Positions 1-4,777 of a stretch of DNA of 8,063 nt are shown in pieces. The stretch comes from Burkholderiaceae bacterium. GTDB lineage: Bacteria > Pseudomonadota > Gammaproteobacteria > Burkholderiales > Burkholderiaceae. Location of the stretch: assembly GCA_947373615.1 (NCBI GenBank), contig CANBYN010000080.1, forward strand, positions 1-8,063, in the 5' to 3' direction. A model generated the notes under the pieces. That model saw nothing but the letters and a program-made list of their open reading frames with translations, had not been told where the DNA came from and did no database searches. Numbering within the stretch: position 1 is the first letter of the stretch; each line of letters starts with the position of its first letter. Both the position numbers and the translations under genes were made by a program.

Positions 1-58
1 CCGCACATAATGCTAAAGGCAGGCCAAACAGCAGAAGGGAGATTAGATCAAAGACCAC
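1..58 (-). CDS. Start of an unidentified, probably membrane protein (partial)
   Basis: Reading leftward after grxD, only one minus-strand frame stays open to the window edge. It reads VVFDLISLLLFGLPLALCA, beginning at a GTG codon at 58-56, about 15 nt past the grxD stop. The stretch is strongly hydrophobic with one early acidic residue, like a first transmembrane helix or an uncleaved signal anchor. No clear Shine-Dalgarno sequence precedes the GTG. The frame is the same as that of grxD, so it also lies directly beyond the grxD TAA. In related Burkholderiales ubiX often follows grxD, but these residues do not resemble the Rossmann-type N-terminus of UbiX. About 19 codons are too few to assign a family, and chance openness is possible. 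Confidence 0.3.
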   Translation of the reverse strand, partial: MVFDLISLLLFGLPLALCA

Positions 59-73
59 TGTGATGCGTGGAGA

Positions 74-382
74 TTAAGCCTTAACCAATTTTTGTAATTC
101 GCCAGACTGATACATTTCAGTCATGATGTCTGAGCCACCTATGAATTCACCGTTGATGTAAAGCTGGGGAATAGTCGGCCAGTTCGCATATTCTTTAATT
201 GCTTGTCGGATCTCAGCATCTTCTAATACGTTAACCGTGTGCAGTTTCTCAACACCGCTAGCGCGCAAGATATTGACCGCATTGCCGGAAAATCCGCATT
301 GAGGAAACTGCGCAGTACCCTTCATAAATAAAACGACTGGATGACTGGTAACGATTTCTTTAATTTGAGCATGTGTATCCAT
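74..382 (-). CDS. grxD: Monothiol glutaredoxin, Grx4/GrxD type
   Basis: A 102-residue CGFS-type glutaredoxin. The active-site motif CGFS is at residues 29-32, the KGT element at 21-23, WPTIPQ with the cis-proline (Pro72) at 68-73, and the glutathione-binding GGSD at 82-85. Together these define the single-domain class II glutaredoxins, which bind a [2Fe-2S] cluster as a glutathione-bridged dimer and pass it to apo-proteins in the cytoplasm rather than acting as general disulfide reductases. Cys29 is the only cysteine; the E. coli protein carries a second one where this has GGSD, so intramolecular disulfide chemistry is impossible here. It ends at ELQKLVKA, a little shorter than E. coli GrxD. 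The start is the only sensible ATG and is preceded by a weak purine-rich AGAAAGA. It lies 97 bp downstream of prmC, so it may be co-transcribed or have its own promoter. Confidence 0.96.
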   Translation of the reverse strand: MDTHAQIKEIVTSHPVVLFMKGTAQFPQCGFSGNAVNILRASGVEKLHTVNVLEDAEIRQAIKEYANWPTIPQLYINGEFIGGSDIMTEMYQSGELQKLVKA

Positions 383-386
383 AAAT

Positions 387-417
387 TCTTTCTAGAAAGA
401 CAGCCTTTTTGCAAAGG
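387..417. repeat. Palindrome and small hairpin in the grxD leader
   Basis: TCTTTCTAGAAAGA at 387-400 is a perfect 14-bp palindrome whose edge is 4 nt from the grxD start codon. Its AGAAAGA half is the only purine-rich tract that could serve as a grxD ribosome-binding site. A second short inverted repeat, CCTTT-TTGC-AAAGG, lies at 404-417. Both stems are AT-rich and would be weak as RNA. The rest of the 97-bp gap (383-479) is AT-rich with homopolymer runs. I see -10-like hexamers (such as TAAAAT on the minus strand) but no convincing -35 partner. The palindrome could be a regulator site, an RNA fold masking the ribosome-binding site, or chance. Confidence 0.4.
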
Positions 418-479
418 TGGTTTGAAAATAATGTTTTATCAATTTTAAGACTTTATGCAAAAAAAGGTTATTAAAAGTC

Positions 480-1322
480 TTATTTTCTGCCTGAAGCTAC
501 CCGATGGTGACCAGCTAAATCTAGATGGGTTTGTATGTGATTAAGCCCAGCTGCTTTCATGAGTTCTACAACGGCCTCTGATTGATCAAAACCATGTTCA
601 ACAGCAAGCAATCCATGAGGCTTTAAATGTGCTCTTGCTCCATGAATAATGGCATTTAAGCAGGTTAGGCCAGTAGATCCGTCAGTCAGGGCTGCAACGG
701 GTTCAAATCGTAGGTCGCCTTGGTTTAGGTGGGAGTCATGGGCAGCAATATAAGGAGGGTTGCTTAATATAATGTCAAAAGAGTCGTCAGGCTCTAAGGC
801 TTCATACCAACTACCCTGCACAAATTTCACTTGAGTATCAATATTCAAATAGGTGGCGTTAGTTTTGGCAATTTCTAAGGCTTCGGATGAGTGGTCAGAA
901 GCAGTAATAGATGCTTGAGTGGTTTCATGTGCAATAGCCAGTGCAATTGCACCTGAACCAGTTCCAAGGTCTAGAACGCTGGTTTTCTGATTCAGCCTTT
1001 TGATTTCTCTCAAGCCAATTTCCACGAGTAACTCTGTTTCTGGTCGTGGTATGAGTACGCCAGGAGCAACATAGAGTTCTATGTTGTGAAATCCTCTTTT
1101 GCCAATCAGATAGGCTATTGGCACTCCAGTTAGTCTTTTTGATTCTAACTCTTTCCATTGTCTGAGAGCTTCTGGATTGAGTTGCATATCGTCTCGAGAA
1201 AGTAGAGCAGAGCGGGGAAGTTGGTAGTGTTTTTCGAGCACATGAGACATTAATGTTCGTGCTTCACTCAAAGGGAGTGGAGAAACGCCCAAGAATGAGC
1301 GCAAGCTTAAATCAATGCCCAT
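480..1322 (-). CDS. prmC: Peptide chain release factor N5-glutamine methyltransferase
   Basis: PrmC (HemK) uses S-adenosylmethionine to methylate the glutamine of the GGQ motif of RF1 and RF2, which raises termination efficiency. The 280-residue protein has the family layout. A helical N-terminal substrate-binding domain covers about residues 1-85. IPRPET follows at 91-96. The SAM-binding loop DLGTGSG is at 118-124 and the catalytic NPPY signature at 188-191, which holds the substrate glutamine amide. LTDGSTGL is at 212-219 and the C-terminal GHHRVASGR at 271-279. Length is normal. The ATG start is 8 nt after the prfA stop; no good Shine-Dalgarno sequence precedes it, so translation probably depends on ribosomes arriving from prfA. 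Placing the modifying enzyme directly after its substrate gene prfA is the usual bacterial arrangement and supports the assignment. An older proposal that HemK acts in heme synthesis came from its closeness to hemA. Confidence 0.96.
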   Translation of the reverse strand: MGIDLSLRSFLGVSPLPLSEARTLMSHVLEKHYQLPRSALLSRDDMQLNPEALRQWKELESKRLTGVPIAYLIGKRGFHNIELYVAPGVLIPRPETELLVEIGLREIKRLNQKTSVLDLGTGSGAIALAIAHETTQASITASDHSSEALEIAKTNATYLNIDTQVKFVQGSWYEALEPDDSFDIILSNPPYIAAHDSHLNQGDLRFEPVAALTDGSTGLTCLNAIIHGARAHLKPHGLLAVEHGFDQSEAVVELMKAAGLNHIQTHLDLAGHHRVASGRK

Positions 1323-1330
1323 AAGATATT

Positions 1331-2410
1331 TTAACTATCGCCCAGAGCGGCGAGCAATTCGGCTTGATGTTCGGATGCAAGTGCATTGCAAAGGTCATCG
1401 ATATCGCCATCCATCATGGCATCAATTTTATAGAGGGTGAGATTAATGCGATGATCAGTAATACGACCTTGCGGGAAGTTGTAGGTGCGAATACGGTCAC
1501 TGCGATCGCCAGAGCCGATCAAGGATTTTCTCGTTTGAGCTTCTAGTTGATGTTTCTCGCGTTGACGCGCATCCATGATGCGAGAGACTAGTACTTTCAT
1601 TGCTTGTTCACGATTACGGTGTTGGCTACGGTCATCTTGGCATTCCACCACCGTGCCGGTTGGCAAGTGCGTAATGCGTACTGCGGAGTCGGTTTTGTTA
1701 ATGTGCTGTCCACCAGCCCCGGAGGCGCGGAAGGTATCAATACGTAATTCGGCGGGGTTGATTTTCACCGCCTCAAGTTCATCTGCTTCAGGCATCACAG
1801 CTAATGTGCAGGCCGATGTATGGATGCGCCCCTGGGTTTCAGTTTGTGGAACGCGTTGAACGCGATGACCGCCAGATTCAAATTTAAGGCGTGAGTACAC
1901 AGCCTGTCCTACTAGACGCAGAACCACTTCTTTATAGCCGCCAAGATCTGATTCGGCAGCGCTTACCACTTCTACTTTCCAACCTTGGCGCTCAGCAAAT
2001 CGGGTGTACATTCGCAAGAGATCACCAGCAAAGAGGGCGCTCTCATCACCACCAGTCCCCGCACGAATTTCCAGAAATACATTGCGCTCATCATTCTCAT
2101 CTTTAGGAAGCAGGAGTTTTTGTAGCGCTCCCTCAAGCTCTTCCATGGTGGCAGTAGCCTGTTTTTGCTCTTCATCCGCAAAATCCTTCATCTCGGGATC
2201 CTTGCGCATCTCTTCGGCGGCCTGGGCATCTGCTTCAGCTTGTTTGTATAAGCCAAATTGCTCTACGACTGTTGCTATATCGGAATGTTCGCGCGTGAGC
2301 TTTCTGTAAGCATCCATATCTTTGGTTGCTTCTTCGGAGGTTAAAAGAGAGTTAAGTTCGGCTAAGCGTGTGTCTAAATGATCTAGCTTAGCCCGCATGC
2401 TGGGCTTCAT
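1331..2410 (-). CDS. prfA: Peptide chain release factor 1
   Basis: RF1 recognises UAA and UAG stop codons in the ribosomal A site and triggers peptidyl-tRNA hydrolysis. The protein is 359 residues, full length for the family. The N-terminal helical domain occupies about 1-105. The codon-recognition tripeptide is PQT at 188-190, in VPQTETQGRIHTS; E. coli has PAT, and the middle residue varies between species. The catalytic GGQ is at 233-235 within SGAGGQHINKTDSAVR, and the conserved GSGDRSDRIRTYNFPQG is at 299-315. The PxT motif, not SPF, separates it from RF2. Gln235 is the expected substrate of PrmC, encoded next. The ATG is 3 nt after the hemA stop and its weak AGAAGA ribosome-binding tract lies inside the last hemA codons, so the two genes look translationally coupled. 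Its own stop is TAA. Confidence 0.98.
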   Translation of the reverse strand: MKPSMRAKLDHLDTRLAELNSLLTSEEATKDMDAYRKLTREHSDIATVVEQFGLYKQAEADAQAAEEMRKDPEMKDFADEEQKQATATMEELEGALQKLLLPKDENDERNVFLEIRAGTGGDESALFAGDLLRMYTRFAERQGWKVEVVSAAESDLGGYKEVVLRLVGQAVYSRLKFESGGHRVQRVPQTETQGRIHTSACTLAVMPEADELEAVKINPAELRIDTFRASGAGGQHINKTDSAVRITHLPTGTVVECQDDRSQHRNREQAMKVLVSRIMDARQREKHQLEAQTRKSLIGSGDRSDRIRTYNFPQGRITDHRINLTLYKIDAMMDGDIDDLCNALASEHQAELLAALGDS

Positions 2411-2416
2411 TTACTA
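2411..2416 (-). other. Tandem in-frame stops TAG-TAA joining hemA to prfA
   Basis: On the minus strand hemA ends TED-TAG, followed at once by an in-frame TAA and then the ATG of prfA. TAG is read only by RF1, the product of prfA, whereas TAA is read by both RF1 and RF2. The sequence is seen directly; any regulatory meaning is inference. The second stop limits an RF1-dependent readthrough event to one extra codon. Confidence 0.9.
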
Positions 2417-3730
2417 ATCTTCTGTTTTAGTCGGGTGCGAGGTAAACAATTTAGGTAATAACCTAATTAAGGCGTCACGCTCAGCACCATTTGAGTGTTG
2501 TAATGCATGTAAAGAGCCATGCAAAAATTTATTCGTTAATCCTTGAGCCATCGCATTGAGTACATCTTGGGGATCGTCTCCACGCATCAAGCGTTTCATC
2601 GCGCGCTCTAATTCAAGTTGACGTAAACGGTCGCCTTGTTGCTGAATATCTTGGATGATCGGGACGGCATTTCGACCTTGCATCCAATGCATAAAATTAC
2701 CAACGCGGTCTTCAATAATGGCTTCAGCTTGACTGACTGCAGCTTGACGTAAGCTAGCCCCCTTTTGAATCATGACTCCCAAGTCATCTACTGTGTAGAG
2801 GTAGGTATCGTCTAAGCGTGAGATTTCTGGCTCAAAGTCGCGCGGAACAGCCAAGTCAATCATTACCATCGGTTTATGCCGACGTAACTTGAGAGCACTC
2901 TCTACCATGCCTAAGCCAATAATAGGCAATGAGGATGCTGTGCTGGAAACAATAATATCGAACTCATGAAGACGGCCTGGAAGTTCGGAGAGTTTGAAAG
3001 ATTCCGCTTGCACATTTTGTTCGGAGATGGAATCTGCTAATTCTTGGCCACGTTCAATCGTGCGATTAGCAATGGCGACACTCTTTGGCTTGTGAGCTAC
3101 AAAATGCGTTGCACATAAAGAAATCATGTCACCAGCGCCAATAAATAAAACGCGCTGCTCCGATATCTTTTCAAAAATACGCTCCGATAGGCGTACGGAG
3201 GCGGCAGCTAAAGAAATTGAATGCGCGCCAATTTCGGTGGAACCTCGAACTTCCTTTGCGACGGAAAATGTTTTTTGAAAGAGTTGATTTAAATAGGTTC
3301 CAAGCACGCCAGCACTATTAGCGGTGCGTACTGCATCTTTCATTTGACCCAAAATTTGAGTCTCGCCAATCACCATGGAATCTAAACCACATGCCACTCT
3401 AAAGGCATGACGTACCGCATCTGATTGGGGTAGCGAATAAATATGGGGTTCGAGACTGCTGGGGGCCAGTTGTTGGGTTTTAGCAAGCCAGTCAAAGGTG
3501 ACTTTGTGTAGGAGTCCTGCGGCACTTGCGTCATTAGCTGCGCAGTAGACCTCAGTTCGATTGCAGGTCGACAATATGGCGGCCTCAGGCAGCCCAGCCT
3601 GATGCTCGCCAACTAAATGTTGGCGTAGATCATGCAACGCTTCTTGAAGAAATTCAGGGTCAAAGGCGACCTTTTCCCGAATGGCGACCGGCGCTGTGTG
3701 ATGATTGATGCCGAGTGTCAACAACTTCAT
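2414..3730 (-). CDS. hemA: Glutamyl-tRNA reductase
   Basis: HemA reduces glutamyl-tRNA(Glu) with NADPH to glutamate-1-semialdehyde, the committed step of the C5 route to heme and other tetrapyrroles. The 438-residue protein shows the three family domains. The N-terminal catalytic domain has GINHHTAPV at 7-15 and STCNRTEVY at 54-62, with nucleophile Cys56, then GLDSMVIGETQILGQ at 115-129. The NADPH-binding Rossmann domain has GAGDM at 198-202 and ANRT at 221-224. The C-terminal helical dimerisation domain runs from about 320 to 430. MKLLTLGINH is the standard family start, so the ATG is secure even though no Shine-Dalgarno sequence precedes it. It heads the hemA-prfA-prmC group and diverges from a small membrane protein gene. 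Like other HemA proteins it may be controlled by heme at the protein level, but nothing in the DNA shows this. Confidence 0.98.
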   Translation of the reverse strand: MKLLTLGINHHTAPVAIREKVAFDPEFLQEALHDLRQHLVGEHQAGLPEAAILSTCNRTEVYCAANDASAAGLLHKVTFDWLAKTQQLAPSSLEPHIYSLPQSDAVRHAFRVACGLDSMVIGETQILGQMKDAVRTANSAGVLGTYLNQLFQKTFSVAKEVRGSTEIGAHSISLAAASVRLSERIFEKISEQRVLFIGAGDMISLCATHFVAHKPKSVAIANRTIERGQELADSISEQNVQAESFKLSELPGRLHEFDIIVSSTASSLPIIGLGMVESALKLRRHKPMVMIDLAVPRDFEPEISRLDDTYLYTVDDLGVMIQKGASLRQAAVSQAEAIIEDRVGNFMHWMQGRNAVPIIQDIQQQGDRLRQLELERAMKRLMRGDDPQDVLNAMAQGLTNKFLHGSLHALQHSNGAERDALIRLLPKLFTSHPTKTED

Positions 3731-3733
3731 AAT
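3705..3733 (+). promoter_or_regulatory. Candidate sigma70-type promoter for the small membrane protein
   Basis: TTGATG (3705-3710) and CATAAT (3728-3733) are separated by 17 bp, the ideal sigma70 spacing, with 4/6 and 5/6 matches to consensus. Transcription would begin near 3740 and give a leader of about 34 nt before the chosen start at 3774. The -10 box overlaps the hemA start codon, and the whole promoter lies within the first hemA codons. It is predicted by eye only. Confidence 0.45.
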
Positions 3734-3737
3734 GGTG

Positions 3738-3743
3738 ATTATA
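3738..3743 (-). promoter_or_regulatory. Candidate hemA -10 box (TATAAT)
   Basis: The minus strand reads TATAAT-CACCATT-ATG, with a perfect -10 hexamer 7 nt before the hemA start codon. Initiation at the usual distance would fall at or next to the A of ATG and give a leaderless or near-leaderless transcript, which agrees with the lack of a Shine-Dalgarno sequence. No recognisable -35 lies 16-18 bp upstream (that segment is C-rich, around CCCCCATT) and there is no extended -10 TGn. An activator-dependent promoter, one further upstream, or chance remain possible. Confidence 0.35.
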
Positions 3744-3763
3744 GATTTGATAACGCCACTAAT

Positions 3764-3769
3764 GGGGGT
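3764..3769 (+). promoter_or_regulatory. Shine-Dalgarno GGGGGT that decides the start of the membrane protein
   Basis: GGGGGT can pair with the anti-Shine-Dalgarno ACCUCC using one G-U wobble, and about 5 nt separate the G run from the ATG at 3774. The earlier in-frame starts at 3705, 3708, 3732 and 3762 have no such site, and the first three also lie upstream of the predicted transcription start. Confidence 0.6.
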
Positions 3770-3773
3770 AACA

Positions 3774-4028
3774 ATGGGGTTTCTGGCTTTTTTGGTGATT
3801 GGGGCTCTATCTGGAGCATCTTCTTGGATTTTTTATCCTGGCAGCACTAGTGGCTCAAAGCCAGGAAAGTTCTTGGTGGTAATGCTGTTTGGATTTATCG
3901 CGGCCGCATCAAGCTCTTTCATAGGGCAGTACACCGGCTTTTTTCACTCTGGGCAAATGTTGGAATGGCTAACTGCCATCTTCGCCGCGTGCTTGTTCGG
4001 TGTCATTTATTCCGCTTTAGCTAAATAA
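3774..4028 (+). CDS. Small three-helix membrane protein, GlsB/YeaQ/YmgE type
   Basis: An 84-residue integral membrane protein. Three hydrophobic helices lie at about 1-20, 32-52 and 62-82. The first is followed by YPGSTSGSKPGKF, which corresponds to the 'MPG...GG' turn of the GlsB/YeaQ/YmgE family, also called transglycosylase-associated proteins. The MGFLAFLVIGALSG opening matches the typical family start in sequence and length, so I chose the ATG at 3774 over longer in-frame starts reaching back to 3705 inside hemA. Functions in this family are poorly known; some members are stress-induced, and 'transglycosylase-associated' is not evidence of enzyme activity. Here the second helix is unusually rich in alanine and serine (AAASSSF at about 46-52) where the family tends to have glycines. 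It is the only plus-strand gene in the window, divergent from hemA and overlapping the 3' end of ung by 12 nt. Confidence 0.8.
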   Translation: MGFLAFLVIGALSGASSWIFYPGSTSGSKPGKFLVVMLFGFIAAASSSFIGQYTGFFHSGQMLEWLTAIFAACLFGVIYSALAK

Positions 4029-4769
4029 ATTGGTTTGGGTTGGCTCTACCCATTGAATGGGTGAGTTGTTATGGGCCACTAGCCACTGATTGGTTTTTGA
4101 GAAGTGGCAGCAACTTGCCTTTCCTCCAGGTTCTAAAAAAGGCCAATCTGTCTTATAAACCCCTAGGCCTGATGGATGGGAGGATTTGAGGATCAGCTGA
4201 TCGGCCCCAGATTGGATTAAAGGAAGCTTGGCTTGGGCATGACCTCCCCAAAGCATCCAGACCAAATGGGGTTTGTGTATTGCTAAGGTAAATATCAATC
4301 GATCAATCAAACTTTTCCAGCCCAAAGAGGCATGACTACTAGGCGCCCCTAATTTGACACTTAGGGCAGTATTAAGAAGCAATACCCCTTGTTTAGCCCA
4401 GTGATGTAAGTCGCCATGAGGCAGAGTGCCAAAGCCCTCAATAGCAAGAGCCTTACTGATATTGCGCAACGAACTTGGAAATTCACGAGAATTTGTGATG
4501 ATATTGCGGGGAATAGAGAATGCCAATCCTTGTGCAAGGCCAGGGGAGTGATAAGGATCTTGCCCAAGGATAACCACTTTGACTGCGGAAACGGGTGTCA
4601 GCTTGAGAGCTTTAAAGAAATTTTCCGGCTCTGGCCTAATGTTTTTTGAATCTGACGCTAAGGCGAACTGTAAATTTTTTTCTAAAAGTTTCCAGTTGGT
4701 AGATTCAAAGTAGTCGCCCAGCAAGACGCGCCAATCGTTTGGAATGTCGTCTTTAGAAAAAGAAGGCAT
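4017..4769 (-). CDS. ung: Uracil-DNA glycosylase, family 1
   Basis: Ung excises uracil from DNA, arising by cytosine deamination or dUMP misincorporation, as the first step of base excision repair. The 250-residue protein carries the water-activating loop GQDPYHSPGLAQGLAFS at 69-85, with catalytic Asp71 and Tyr73, which excludes thymine. LLLNTALSV at 130-138 holds the uracil-binding Asn133. SSHPSGLGVYK at 196-206 holds catalytic His198 and the intercalating Leu202. That last loop departs from the usual HPSPLS (Pro to Gly and Ser to Gly), and it is followed by a stretch about 9 residues longer than in E. coli, before CCHFSKTN at 220-227. The active-site residues are all kept, so activity is expected. 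The start lies 8 nt after the M61 peptidase stop with a poor Shine-Dalgarno sequence, implying co-transcription and coupling. The last 12 nt overlap the oppositely oriented membrane protein gene. Confidence 0.97.
   Translation of the reverse strand: MPSFSKDDIPNDWRVLLGDYFESTNWKLLEKNLQFALASDSKNIRPEPENFFKALKLTPVSAVKVVILGQDPYHSPGLAQGLAFSIPRNIITNSREFPSSLRNISKALAIEGFGTLPHGDLHHWAKQGVLLLNTALSVKLGAPSSHASLGWKSLIDRLIFTLAIHKPHLVWMLWGGHAQAKLPLIQSGADQLILKSSHPSGLGVYKTDWPFLEPGGKASCCHFSKTNQWLVAHNNSPIQWVEPTQTNLFS
4044..4065 (+). terminator. Possible terminator hairpin after the membrane protein gene
   Basis: CTC-T-ACCCAT-TGA-ATGGGT-GAG forms a 9-bp stem with one bulged T and a 3-nt loop, beginning 16 nt past the membrane protein stop. 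On the plus strand it is followed by TTGTTAT, a poor U-tract, so it is only a weak candidate for intrinsic termination. It lies inside the 3' coding part of ung, so it must also encode amino acids. On the minus strand no U-run follows, so it should not stop ung transcription. Confidence 0.3.
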
Positions 4770-4777
4770 CTTGCTAT

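Noticed and set aside
383..479. A grxD promoter or a prmC terminator in the 97-bp gap
   Set aside because: Several AT-rich hexamers (TTGATA, TAAAAT) occur but none pair at 16-18 bp spacing, and no GC-rich hairpin precedes the T-run, so neither can be supported by eye.
1575..1859. 94-codon plus-strand open frame antisense to prfA
   Set aside because: Shadow of prfA with no independent coding signal.
2004..2309. 101-codon plus-strand open frame antisense to prfA, rich in serine and cysteine
   Set aside because: Low-complexity composition (many Ser, Cys and Ala) is typical of the reverse complement of a coding region; prfA is certain on the other strand.
3382..3612. 76-codon minus-strand open frame within hemA in another frame
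   Set aside because: It overlaps the catalytic domain of hemA and has no domain or start-site support.
3705..3773. Longer starts for the membrane protein (107 residues from 3705, or ATGs at 3708, 3732 and 3762)
   Set aside because: They overlap or abut the secure hemA start, lack a Shine-Dalgarno sequence, mostly precede the predicted transcription start, and add residues absent from the GlsB/YeaQ family, whose members begin like the protein from 3774.
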